In this document: piece by piece, positions 56,110-64,000 of the stretch
Layout: each line of letters begins with the position of its first letter
Position numbering within the stretch: the first letter of the stretch is position 1
Source: Azorhizobium doebereinerae UFLA1-100
GTDB taxonomy: Bacteria > Pseudomonadota > Alphaproteobacteria > Rhizobiales > Xanthobacteraceae
Length of the DNA stretch: 64,000 nt
Direction: 5' to 3'
NCBI RefSeq assembly: GCF_000473085.1
Contig: NZ_AXBA01000028.1
Span: 26,616 to 90,615, forward strand
Notes under the pieces: model-generated
Told to the model about the DNA's origin: nothing
Databases searched by the model: none
Seen by the model: the letters and a program-made list of their open reading frames with translations, nothing else
Position numbers and translations under genes: made by a program

Positions 56110-59100
56110 ATGCACATCCTCGCCACCACATCGGCCACCATCGAGGATCTGGCGGAGCCCATCGACCTCCGCCTGCCTCCGGCCGACGTGGTGGCGCTGT
56201 CCTTCACCGACAGCGATCTCCTGGCCCTCGCCGCTGCCTGGCGGCAGGAGGCAAGCGGGCTGCCGACGCTGCGCCTGGCGCGGCTGAAGGACCTGCGGCA
56301 TCCCATGTCCGTGGATCTGTGGATCGACCGCACGGCGCGCCTCGCCAAGGTGATTCTGGTGCGCCTGCTGGGCGGGCTCGACTGGTGGCGCTACGGCGCC
56401 GAGCGGCTCGCCGATCTCGCCCGCCGGGAAGGTATCGCCCTCGCCCTGTTGCCGGGCGAGGACCAGGACGACCCGCGTCTCGCCGACCTCTCCACCGTTC
56501 CGGCCGACGAGCTTACCGCGCTTCTGGCCTATTTCCGGCAGGGTGGCCCCGCCAACATGGCCGGCGTGCTGCGCCGGCTCGCCCGCGGGGCCGGGCACGA
56601 CGCGGCCGATCCCGCCCCACCCGTGCCGGTGCCGCCGGCGGCTTTCTATCGCCCCGGCATCGGAGCCGTGGACCTCGCCGCCGCGCTGCGCGCGCCGTCG
56701 TCCCCATCCGGCGCCCATCCTGCCACTGAGGCCGAGCAACGCGAGGACCGGCGCGGCGGCGCGGAGAACCTCCGCCCCCGCGCCCTCCTATTGTTCTACC
56801 GTTCCATGTGGCTGGCGGGCGACGTGGCGCCCATCGACGCGCTGGCGGACGCGCTCTGCGCGCGCGGGCTCACCCCGGTCCCGGTCTTCCTCACCAGCCT
56901 GAAAGACCCCGCCTCCCGCGGCTTCGTGCGCGACGCGATCCGCGATGTCGCCCCGGATGTCATTCTGACCGCCACCGCCTTCGCGGCGGGGGACGCGGAC
57001 GAATTGTTCGCGCCCGGCGGCCCGCCGGTGCTCCAGGTGGTGCCGGCCACCACGGCGCAGGATGCCTGGGCCGCCAGCCCGCGCGGCCTCGCGGCGGCGG
57101 ATCTCGCCATGCATGTGGTGCTGCCCGAACTGGACGGCCGCGTGCTGGCGGGCGCCATTTCCTTCAAGTCCCTCGCCCCGGCCGAGGACGACCTTGCCTT
57201 TGCCTCAGCCCATAATGCGGCGAACGCGGACGGCATCGCCCAGGTCGCGGCCCGCGCGGCCGCCCTGGTGCGCCTTGCCCGCACGCCGCCCGCGGAGCGC
57301 CGCCTCGCGCTCCTGATGCCGGACTATCCCGGCGTGCCCGGCCGCACCGGCTATGCGGTGGGGCTCGACGTGCCCGAGAGCACGCGCCGGCTCCTGGAAA
57401 CACTCGGCGCCGAAGGCTATGCCGTCACTCCGCCGCCGGAGGATGCGGCAGGCCTGCTGCGGACCGTGACCGCCCGCTCCGGTGCCGCCGCCTGTCCGCT
57501 CGCCGACTACGCCCGCCATTTTGCCGACCTGCCGTCCGCCACACGGGATGCGGTGCTCGCCGCCTGGGGGCCGCCGGAGGACGACACCGATGTGCGCGAC
57601 GGCGCCTTCGCCTTCCGCGCCGCCCGCTTCGGCAATGCCATCGTCGCGCTGGCACCGGATCGCGGCGCCTCGCTCGACCGGCGGGCGGACTATCACGACC
57701 CGGCCTTGCCGCCCCGCCACAGCCTGCTCGCCTTCGGTTTCTGGCTGCGCCACGCCTTCGATGCGCATGCCGTGGTGCACATGGGCGCGCACGGCACGCT
57801 GGAATGGCTGCCGGGCAAGACCGTGGCGCTGACCCCCGCCTGTTTCCCGCAGGCGCTGCTGGGGCCGCTGCCGGTCATCTATCCCTTCATCGTCAGCAAT
57901 CCCGGCGAGGCGGCGCAGGCCAAGCGCCGCATCGCGGCGGTGACGCTCGGCCACCTGCCGCCGCCGCTCGGCCGCGCCGGCCTGTCGGAAGCGGAGCAAA
58001 AGCTCGAACGGCTGGTGGATGAATATGCCCAGGCCGACGGCCTCGACCGCCGCCGGCGTGAGCGCCTCGCAAAGCTCATCGTGGAAAGTGCCGCCGAGAC
58101 CGGCCTTGCCGCCATCGCCGGCGTGCCGGGCGATGCGGACCCCGACCAGGCGCTGCGCCGGATCGATGCCTGGCTGTGCGACGTGAAGGACCTCGCGGTG
58201 AAGGACGGCCTCCACATCTACGGCCGCGACGACGACGGCGACAGCATCCGCCGCCAGAGCGGCGGCACCGAACATGCCGCCCTGCTGATGGCGCTCGACG
58301 GCCGCCATATCGCTGCCGGCCCCGCCGGTGCGCCCGCGCGCGGGCGGCGCGACGTGCTGCCCACCGGCCGCAACCTGTTCACCGCCGATCCGCGCGCCAT
58401 CCCCACCCCCACCGCCGTCGATCTCGGCCGGCTGGCGGCGGACGAGGTGGTGCGCGCCTATCTCCAGGACCATGGCGATTATCCCCGCGCGCTGGTCATC
58501 GACCTCTGGGGCAGCGCCACGCTGCGCACCGGCGGCGAGGAGATCGCCCAAGGCCTCGCCCTCATGGGCTGCCAGCCGCAGTGGGATCCGGCCAGCGGGC
58601 GCGTCACCGGCATCGAGGTGCTGCCGCCCGCCGCTTTGGGGCGCCCGCGCGTGGACGTGACGTGGCGCATCTCCGGCCTGTTCCGCGACATCTTCCCCGC
58701 CCAACTGGCGCTGCTCGACGCCGCCACCCGCGCCATCGCCGCCCGCACGGACGAAGGCAGCGACAACCCCCTGGCTGAGGCCGGCGAGGCCGCGCCGGCG
58801 CGCATCTTCGGCGCCGCGCCGGGCGCCTATGGGGCGGGGATCGAGGACCATCTGGCGCGCGGCGCCTTCAGCGACCGCGCGGACCTCGGACGAGCCTATC
58901 TCGACCACGCCTCGTACGCTTATGGCGGCACGGACGGCGCCGCCCGGCCGGCGCCGGGCGCATTCGCGGCGCGCGTCGCCACTGCCGACGCCCTGCTGCA
59001 CGGCGCGGACGACCCCGCCCGGGACCTGCTGGACGGCGGTGAGGACGCCGCCTTCATCGGCGGCTTCGCCGCCGCCGCGCAGATGCTCGGCCGCGCGGTA

Positions 59101-59499
59101 GATCTGATCGTGCTCGACACCACCGACCCCAGCCGCCCCAAGGCGCGCGACCTCGGCACCGCCCTTGCCCGGCTGGTGCACGGGCGCGTGTCCAGGCTGT
59201 TCATCGCCGGGCAGATGCGCCACGGACCGCGCGGTGCGGCGGAACTGCTGGAGACGGTGGACCGCCTGGTGGCCTTCGCCGAGACAACCGGGCGCGTCGA
59301 CAGCGCCCTCATCGACGCCCTACATGCCGCCTACCTGCGCGACGCAGAGGTACGAGCTTTCCTGATGACCCAGAACCCCGAGGCTGCCGCCGGCATGGCG
59401 CAGCGCTTTGCCGACGCGCGGCGGCGCGGCGTCTGGCACACCCGGCGCAATGACATCGACGCCGATCTCGACGCCCTGCGCGCGGAGGCCGCGGAATGA
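56110..59499 (+). CDS. cobN: Aerobic cobaltochelatase subunit CobN
   Basis: This 1129-residue large subunit of the ATP-dependent cobaltochelatase inserts Co(II) into hydrogenobyrinic acid a,c-diamide with CobS and CobT. The family motif HMGAHGTLEWLPGKTV begins near residue 556, and VDVTWRISGLFRDIFPAQ and RLFIAGQMRHGPRGAAELLE lie near the C-terminus. It is somewhat shorter than many CobN proteins, mainly in the N-terminal part. Its stop overlaps cobG (ATGA). CobS and CobT are not in the window. Confidence 0.95.
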   Translation: MHILATTSATIEDLAEPIDLRLPPADVVALSFTDSDLLALAAAWRQEASGLPTLRLARLKDLRHPMSVDLWIDRTARLAKVILVRLLGGLDWWRYGAERLADLARREGIALALLPGEDQDDPRLADLSTVPADELTALLAYFRQGGPANMAGVLRRLARGAGHDAADPAPPVPVPPAAFYRPGIGAVDLAAALRAPSSPSGAHPATEAEQREDRRGGAENLRPRALLLFYRSMWLAGDVAPIDALADALCARGLTPVPVFLTSLKDPASRGFVRDAIRDVAPDVILTATAFAAGDADELFAPGGPPVLQVVPATTAQDAWAASPRGLAAADLAMHVVLPELDGRVLAGAISFKSLAPAEDDLAFASAHNAANADGIAQVAARAAALVRLARTPPAERRLALLMPDYPGVPGRTGYAVGLDVPESTRRLLETLGAEGYAVTPPPEDAAGLLRTVTARSGAAACPLADYARHFADLPSATRDAVLAAWGPPEDDTDVRDGAFAFRAARFGNAIVALAPDRGASLDRRADYHDPALPPRHSLLAFGFWLRHAFDAHAVVHMGAHGTLEWLPGKTVALTPACFPQALLGPLPVIYPFIVSNPGEAAQAKRRIAAVTLGHLPPPLGRAGLSEAEQKLERLVDEYAQADGLDRRRRERLAKLIVESAAETGLAAIAGVPGDADPDQALRRIDAWLCDVKDLAVKDGLHIYGRDDDGDSIRRQSGGTEHAALLMALDGRHIAAGPAGAPARGRRDVLPTGRNLFTADPRAIPTPTAVDLGRLAADEVVRAYLQDHGDYPRALVIDLWGSATLRTGGEEIAQGLALMGCQPQWDPASGRVTGIEVLPPAALGRPRVDVTWRISGLFRDIFPAQLALLDAATRAIAARTDEGSDNPLAEAGEAAPARIFGAAPGAYGAGIEDHLARGAFSDRADLGRAYLDHASYAYGGTDGAARPAPGAFAARVATADALLHGADDPARDLLDGGEDAAFIGGFAAAAQMLGRAVDLIVLDTTDPSRPKARDLGTALARLVHGRVSRLFIAGQMRHGPRGAAELLETVDRLVAFAETTGRVDSALIDALHAAYLRDAEVRAFLMTQNPEAAAGMAQRFADARRRGVWHTRRNDIDADLDALRAEAAE

Positions 59500-60839
59500 A
59501 CCGCGCCGTCGTTCCCCCCTCCCGCCGAGGCGCCTGCCCGGCCCTGTCCGCGCCCATGGCCACCGGCGACGGCCTGCTGGTGCGCCTCGTGCCGGCGGAC
59601 GGCTGGCTGACGCTGGCGCAGGTGACCGGCCTCGCCGACGCCGCCCGCGCCTGCGGCAACGGCATCATCGAGATCACCGCCAAGGGCAGCGTGCAATTGA
59701 GGGGCCTCACCGAGGCCAGCGTCGGCCCGCTGAACGGGGCGGTGGACACGCTCGGCATCACGCCGCGTACCGGCCTGCCCATCGACGTCTCGCCCCTTTC
59801 CGGCATCGACGCCACCGAGGTCATCGACGCCCGGCTGCTGGCGGCGCGCCTGCATGACATGGCAGCGGACCTCCTGCCCCGGCTGGGCGCGAAGGTCTCC
59901 GTGGTGGTGGACGGCGGCGGGGCCATCTCGCTCGACGCCTTCAAGACCGACGTGCGGCTCGTCGCCCGCCCCGGCAAGGGTGAAAAGACGTGGGACGTGT
60001 GGCTGGCGGGGGATGCCGCCCGCGCTTTGCCCTTCGGTGCCGTGCGTGGGCGCGATGCGCCCGACCTCGTCCGCAGCCTGCTGGAACGCCTCGCGGCGCT
60101 CGGCCCCTCGGCCCGCATGGCCGATACCCTGCCGCCCACCCCGCCCGCCGACCCCCGTCCCATGCGCGAGACCAGCCCCATCGGCCTGTTCGCCCTGAAG
60201 GACGGCACCAGCGCCTGCGGCATCGGCCTGCCCTTCGGCGCGCTGCATGCGGACGATCTCGACGTCCTCACCGCCGCGGCCAAGGCGGCCGGCGCGCGCG
60301 ATCTGCGGCCCGCGCCCGACCACGGGCTCCTCGCCAGCGGCCTGTCGCCCGAGGCGGCGGAAGGGTTTCGCGCCACGGCGCAGGCGCTGGGCTGCCTCAT
60401 CAGTGCCGATGATCCTCGCCGCTTCGTCGCCGCCTGCCCCGGCGCGCCGGCCTGCGCCTCGGCCCATATCCCCGCCCGCGCGCTGGCGCCGAAGGTGGCG
60501 CAGGCGCTGGAACCTCTGCTGGACGGTTCGCTCAGCGTGCATGTCTCCGCCTGCTCCAAGGGGTGCGCGCACCCCGCGCCCGCCGATCTCACGCTGGTCG
60601 GCCTTGAGCCGGACGCCATGGACAATCGGGTAGCGGTCGTGCGAGAGGGCACGGCGGGGGATGCAACCCGGCCGCTGCTCCCGGCCGATGCGCTTCTCCC
60701 CGCCCTTGCCCGTCTCAGCGACGCCCTCACCCGTGCCCGGCAGCCTGGCGAGCGCGCGGCGGAGACGCTGGCCCGCCTTCCCCCAGCCTCGCTGGAGCCG
60801 TTTCTGTTGGAGTCCGCCGTGCTGGAGTTCACCCCGTGA
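59496..60839 (+). CDS. cobG: Precorrin-3B synthase
   Basis: This 447-residue siroheme-type Fe-S oxygenase of the aerobic corrin pathway uses O2 to make precorrin-3B. The [4Fe-4S] ligands are visible as C314 and C320 (CPGAPAC) and C353 and C357 (CSKGC). Two ferredoxin-like halves are present (IIEITAKGSVQLRGL early). The presence of CobG marks the oxygen-dependent route, not the CbiG-type anaerobic one. It is coupled to cobN upstream and cobH downstream. Confidence 0.94.
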   Translation: MNRAVVPPSRRGACPALSAPMATGDGLLVRLVPADGWLTLAQVTGLADAARACGNGIIEITAKGSVQLRGLTEASVGPLNGAVDTLGITPRTGLPIDVSPLSGIDATEVIDARLLAARLHDMAADLLPRLGAKVSVVVDGGGAISLDAFKTDVRLVARPGKGEKTWDVWLAGDAARALPFGAVRGRDAPDLVRSLLERLAALGPSARMADTLPPTPPADPRPMRETSPIGLFALKDGTSACGIGLPFGALHADDLDVLTAAAKAAGARDLRPAPDHGLLASGLSPEAAEGFRATAQALGCLISADDPRRFVAACPGAPACASAHIPARALAPKVAQALEPLLDGSLSVHVSACSKGCAHPAPADLTLVGLEPDAMDNRVAVVREGTAGDATRPLLPADALLPALARLSDALTRARQPGERAAETLARLPPASLEPFLLESAVLEFTP

Positions 60840-61474
60840 GCGCATCGCCCCTCGAGTACGAGCGCGACGGCACGGCCATCTATGAACGCTCCTTTTCCAT
60901 CATCCGCTCGGAAGCCGACCTGTCCCGCTTCTCGCAGGACGAAGCGGACGTAGCGGTGCGCATGATCCACGCCTGCGGCCTCGTGGATGCGGCGCGCGAT
61001 TTCGTCTTCGGCCCCGGCGTCGTAACCGCCGCCCGCGCGGCGCTGGAGGCCGGCGCGCCCATCCTGTGCGACGCGCAGATGGTGGCCCATGGCATCACCC
61101 GCGCCCGCCTGCCGGCCAGGAACGAAGTCATCTGCACCCTGCGCGACCCCCGCGTGCCGGACATGGCGGCGGACATGGGCAACACCCGCTCCGCCGCAGC
61201 GCTGGAATTGTGGCGGGAGCATCTGGACGGGGCCGTCGTCGCCATCGGCAACGCCCCTACCGCTCTGTTCCGCCTGCTGGAGATGCTGGACGCGGGCGCG
61301 CCCCGGCCGGCCGTCATCCTCGGCATGCCGGTGGGCTTCGTGGGCGCCGCGGAATCCAAGGACGCGCTGGCGGACGATCCACGCGGCGTGCCATTCGCCA
61401 TCGTGCGCGGACGCCTCGGTGGCAGCGCCATCACCGCCGCCGCCGTGAACGCGCTCGCGAGGGCCGGCCTGTGA
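60836..61474 (+). CDS. cobH: Precorrin-8X methylmutase
   Basis: This 212-residue enzyme moves a methyl group from C11 to C12 to give hydrogenobyrinic acid. The active-site His45 lies in VRMIHACGL, and the family motifs LCDAQMVAHGI, NAPTALFRLLEM and GMPVGFVGAAESK are all present. It starts at a GTG overlapping the cobG stop and its own TGA overlaps the cobI GTG. Confidence 0.96.
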   Translation: MSASPLEYERDGTAIYERSFSIIRSEADLSRFSQDEADVAVRMIHACGLVDAARDFVFGPGVVTAARAALEAGAPILCDAQMVAHGITRARLPARNEVICTLRDPRVPDMAADMGNTRSAAALELWREHLDGAVVAIGNAPTALFRLLEMLDAGAPRPAVILGMPVGFVGAAESKDALADDPRGVPFAIVRGRLGGSAITAAAVNALARAGL

Positions 61475-62205
61475 ATGCCGCCATCGGACATTTGATCGGG
61501 GTCGGCGTCGGGCCGGGCGACCCGGAGTTGATGACGCTGAAGGCCGTGCGCGCCCTCGGCGCCGCCGACGTGATCGCGCATTTCGCCAAGGCGGGCAACA
61601 ACAGCCATGCCCGCAAAATCGCCAGCGCCCATTTCCGGCCGGACGCGGAAGAACTGCCGCTGCTCTATCCAGTGACCACCGAGATCCACCGGCACGACGA
61701 GGCTTACAAGCTCGCCATCGGCGCCTTCTATGACGAATCCGCCGCGCGCGTGGCGGAGCGGCTGATGGCCGGGCTCGACGTGGCCGTGCTCAGCGAGGGC
61801 GATCCGCTGTTCTACGGCTCCTACATGCATCTGCATGTGCGCCTCGCCCACCGCTTTCCCACGCAGGTCATTCCCGGCGTCACCGGCATGTCGGGCTGCT
61901 GGTCGCAGGCCGGCGCGCCCATCGCCCAGGGCGACGACGTGCTGATGGTGCTGCCCGGCACGCTGGACGAGGCCGATCTCGCCCGCCGCCTCGCTGAGGC
62001 CGATGCCGCCGTCATCATGAAGGTGGGCCGCAACCTGCCGAAGATCCGCCGCGCGCTCGCCGCCGCCGGGCGCCTGCCGCGCGCGCTCTACGTGGAACGC
62101 GGCACCATGGCCGGAAGCCTCGTCACGCCGCTGGCCGAGCGGAACGACGACCGCGCGCCCTATTTCGCCATCGTGCTGGTGCCCGGCTGGGAGCGCGCCG
62201 CGTGA
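61471..62205 (+). CDS. cobI: Precorrin-2 C20-methyltransferase
   Basis: This 244-residue SAM-dependent methyltransferase has the tetrapyrrole methylase motif GVGVGPGDPELMTLKA at the start, AVLSEGDPLFYGSYMHL in the middle and QVIPGVTGMSGCWSQAGAPIAQGDD. It precedes CobG in the pathway. The GTG at 61471 overlaps the cobH stop (GTGA); the longer in-frame reading would lie over cobH and is Arg-rich. Confidence 0.96.
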   Translation: MNAAIGHLIGVGVGPGDPELMTLKAVRALGAADVIAHFAKAGNNSHARKIASAHFRPDAEELPLLYPVTTEIHRHDEAYKLAIGAFYDESAARVAERLMAGLDVAVLSEGDPLFYGSYMHLHVRLAHRFPTQVIPGVTGMSGCWSQAGAPIAQGDDVLMVLPGTLDEADLARRLAEADAAVIMKVGRNLPKIRRALAAAGRLPRALYVERGTMAGSLVTPLAERNDDRAPYFAIVLVPGWERAA

Positions 62206-62966
62206 GCGGGACGCTGACCGGAACTTTGACCGTGGTGGGGCTCGGCCCCGGCGGGCCGCACCAGATGACGCCGGAAGCCCGCGCCGCGCTGGATTCGGCC
62301 GACGAACTGTACGGCTACGGCCCCTATCTCGCCCGCGCGCCGGAGCGCGAAGGGCAGGTACGCCATGCCTCCGACAATCGCGAGGAACTGGACCGGGCGA
62401 CGTTGGCTCTGGAGCGCGCTGTCGCCGGGGCCAAGGTCGCGGTGGTCTCGGGCGGCGATGCGGGCGTGTTCGCCATGGCCGCGGCCGTCTGCGAGGCGGT
62501 GGAGCGTGGGCCGGAGGCCTTCCGCGCTCTGGATATTCAGGTGGTGCCCGGCGTCACCGCCATGCTGGCCGTGGCCGCGCGCGTGGGCGCGCCGCTGGGT
62601 CATGATTTCTGCGCCATCTCGCTGTCGGACAATCTGAAGCCCTGGCCGCTGGTGGAGAAACGCCTGAAGGCGGCGGCGGAGGCCGGTTTCGTCATCGCCC
62701 TCTACAATCCCATCAGCAAGGCACGCCCCTGGCAGCTTGGCGCCGCCTTCGCGCTGCTGCGCGACGTGCTGCCGGGCACGGTGCCGGTGATCTTTGGCCG
62801 CGCCGCAGGCCGGCCGGACGAGCGCATCACGCTGGCGACCCTCGCGGCGGCCGACCCGGCGGTGGCGGACATGGCCACCTGCGTCATCATCGGCTCGCCG
62901 GAGACCCGCCTGGTGGAACGCCCCGGACTGCCGCCCCTGGTCTATTCGCCCCGGTCGGCGCGATAA
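62202..62966 (+). CDS. cobJ: Precorrin-3B C17-methyltransferase
   Basis: This 254-residue methyltransferase contracts the ring and methylates C17. Motifs are VVGLGPGGPHQMTPEA, VAVVSGGDAGVFAMAA, VVPGVTAMLAVAARVGAPLGHDFCAISLSD and FVIALYNPISKARPW, all typical of CobJ/CbiH. It begins at a GTG that overlaps cobI (GTGA). It is the last cob gene in the window. Confidence 0.96.
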   Translation: MSGTLTGTLTVVGLGPGGPHQMTPEARAALDSADELYGYGPYLARAPEREGQVRHASDNREELDRATLALERAVAGAKVAVVSGGDAGVFAMAAAVCEAVERGPEAFRALDIQVVPGVTAMLAVAARVGAPLGHDFCAISLSDNLKPWPLVEKRLKAAAEAGFVIALYNPISKARPWQLGAAFALLRDVLPGTVPVIFGRAAGRPDERITLATLAAADPAVADMATCVIIGSPETRLVERPGLPPLVYSPRSAR

Positions 62967-62993
62967 AGCCGAGCTGACACGAAAGGACAGGCC

Positions 62994-63749
62994 ATGACGC
63001 TGTCGAATGACGACGAGCTGAAGGCGATGCGGGAGATCGGCCGCATCTGCGCCGAAACGCTGGAGGTGATGAGCAAGGCCTTGGAGCCCGGCATCACCAC
63101 CCGCGAGTTGGACGGGATCGGCCGGGCCTTTCTGGAGGCCGCCGGCGCGCAGTCGGCCCCCGAGACGGTCTATGATTTTCCCGGCGCCACCTGCATCAGC
63201 GTCAATGAGGAGGTCGCCCACGGCATTCCCGGCGACCGCGCCATCCGGCCCGGCGACCTCGTGAATATCGACGTGTCGGCGCAGAAGAACGGCTATTTCG
63301 CCGACACCGGCGCCTCGTTCGCCGTGCCGCCGGTGACGCGGGCGGTGGAGAAGCTGTGCCGCGACGGGCGCCGCGCCATGTGGACCGGCCTGCGGCAGGT
63401 GGCGCCGGGTCGGCCGCTCGCGGGTATCGGCCAGGCGGTGGGCGCCTTCGCGAAGAAGAACGGCTACACGCTGGTGCGCAATCTCGCGAGCCACGGCGTC
63501 GGCCTCTCGCTGCACGAGGAGCCGACCGAAATCGCCACCTGGCCAGATGCCTCCGACCGCCGGATCATCACGGAAGGGCTGGTATTCACAGTGGAACCCT
63601 TCCTGTCGCTGGGCGCGAACCTCGCCGAAAACGTCCAGAACGACCCCTGGACGCTCTATAGCGAACCCCGCGCGCTTACCGTCCAGTACGAGCACACGGT
63701 GGTGGCCACCCGCAACGGGCCGCTCGTGCTGACCATGCCGGGGCACTAG
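62994..63749 (+). CDS. map: Type I methionine aminopeptidase
   Basis: This 251-residue metalloenzyme removes the N-terminal Met from new proteins. The substrate His76 lies in AHGIPGD. The metal ligands Asp93 and Asp104 are in NIDVSAQKNGYFADTG, His167 in ASHGVGLSLHEEP, Glu201 in FTVEPFL and Glu233 in QYEHTVV. The set is complete. Starting MTLSNDDELKAM, it resembles the short accessory Map paralogues, so a second housekeeping map gene probably exists elsewhere. It follows cobJ by 27 bp with a ribosome site (AAAGGA). An IS5-family element abuts its stop codon. Confidence 0.94.
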   Translation: MTLSNDDELKAMREIGRICAETLEVMSKALEPGITTRELDGIGRAFLEAAGAQSAPETVYDFPGATCISVNEEVAHGIPGDRAIRPGDLVNIDVSAQKNGYFADTGASFAVPPVTRAVEKLCRDGRRAMWTGLRQVAPGRPLAGIGQAVGAFAKKNGYTLVRNLASHGVGLSLHEEPTEIATWPDASDRRIITEGLVFTVEPFLSLGANLAENVQNDPWTLYSEPRALTVQYEHTVVATRNGPLVLTMPGH

Positions 63750-64000
63750 GTGGTGTGGACAGTTACCTGATCCACAGGACGATGGCAGCGATTGTGACGA
63801 TGGCGAGGTAGTTTCGCGCGGTCTTCTCGAAGCGGGTCGCGACACGCCTGAACTGCTTGAGCTTGGAGAAGCAGCATTCGATCAGGTGGCGCTGAGCGTA
63901 GAGGTGCCTGTCGAGGCTATGCTTCCTGGCGCGGGATGGATTGGACGGGATGACCGCCTGCGCGTTCCTTGCCGCGATTGTGGCGCGCAGGGCGTCGCTG
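63750..64000 (-). mobile_element. IS5-family insertion sequence, one end (partial)
   Basis: From about 63750 the sequence changes to an IS5-like element read on the minus strand and runs off the window. The bases before it are CTAG (63746-63749), which matches the YTAR target preference of the IS427 group of IS5 elements and includes the stop codon of map. The terminal inverted repeat cannot be confirmed because the other end is outside the window. Confidence 0.75.
63763..64000 (-). CDS. IS5-family transposase, C-terminal part
   Basis: The last 79 residues of a transposase end at a TAA near 63763. The DDE glutamate region is clear, RHLIECCFSKLKQFRRVATR, followed by FEKTARNYLAIVTIAAIVLWI, which is the standard C-terminus of IS427-group transposases. 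In this group the transposase is often made from two frames by frameshifting; the upstream frame would lie beyond the window. GC content is lower than in the cob genes, fitting a mobile origin. Confidence 0.88.
   Translation of the reverse strand, partial: SDALRATIAARNAQAVIPSNPSRARKHSLDRHLYAQRHLIECCFSKLKQFRRVATRFEKTARNYLAIVTIAAIVLWIR

Noticed and set aside
57205..59223. A 672-codon open frame on the minus strand inside cobN
   Set aside because: Antisense shadow of cobN, which has family motifs and is coupled to its neighbours on both sides.

Overview
The window is a very GC-rich chromosomal segment of an alphaproteobacterium, most likely order Hyphomicrobiales (Rhizobiales) and perhaps Xanthobacteraceae. 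The lineage call is inference. It rests on a DivL-type kinase with Tyr in place of the phospho-accepting His, a TsaE/AmgK fusion beside MurU, alphaproteobacterial AddAB, IalB and FYDLN-motif proteins, the lptC-lptA-lptB-rpoN order, and the aerobic cobalamin genes. No CRISPR array, rRNA operon, prophage or replication origin was seen.

Region 1 (1-11488) is a catabolic island: 13 tightly packed minus-strand genes read away from a plus-strand GntR/FCD regulator. In transcription order they are an alpha/beta hydrolase, an isochorismatase-type amidase, an HpcH/HpaI aldolase, a PuuE-like deacetylase, a fumarylacetoacetase-family protein, a second PuuE-like deacetylase, five genes of a branched-chain amino acid-type ABC importer (two permeases, a binding protein, two ATPases), an AtzG-like small subunit and an AtzE/GatA-like amidase cut by the window edge. 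The gene set suggests uptake and stepwise hydrolysis of a nitrogenous cyclic compound. The substrate is not identifiable from sequence. The regulator gap holds a perfect palindrome and two related sites.

Region 2 (11509-31279) is mostly housekeeping on the minus strand. It holds a DUF2778 cell-wall enzyme, IalB, a flavin reductase (plus strand), thioredoxin with a clear terminator, AddA/AddB recombination nuclease, MurU and TsaE-AmgK (peptidoglycan recycling and t6A tRNA modification), DivL, an SGNH hydrolase, an Rrf2 regulator with cysteine synthase, dUTPase and CoaBC. Related GC-rich palindromes lie between several genes.

Region 3 (31489-42464) has a membrane-anchored adenosine deaminase-like enzyme, OxyR divergent from KatG, a type II toxin-antitoxin pair, an unrecognised gene of lower GC, UbiB/UbiE for ubiquinone synthesis and a CPBP membrane protease.

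Region 4 (42695-54266) has a sodium/solute symporter-histidine kinase-receiver hybrid, sigma-54, LptB-LptA-LptC for lipopolysaccharide export, RNase D, tRNA-Ala(GGC), an FYDLN protein, and AroA and CMP kinase on the plus strand.

Region 5 (54310-64000) is a cobalamin-riboswitch-controlled operon: DUF1636 protein, CobW, CobN, CobG, CobH, CobI, CobJ, all overlapping or nearly touching. It is followed by a methionine aminopeptidase and an IS5-family element that runs off the window, so the expected remaining cob genes are not seen here.
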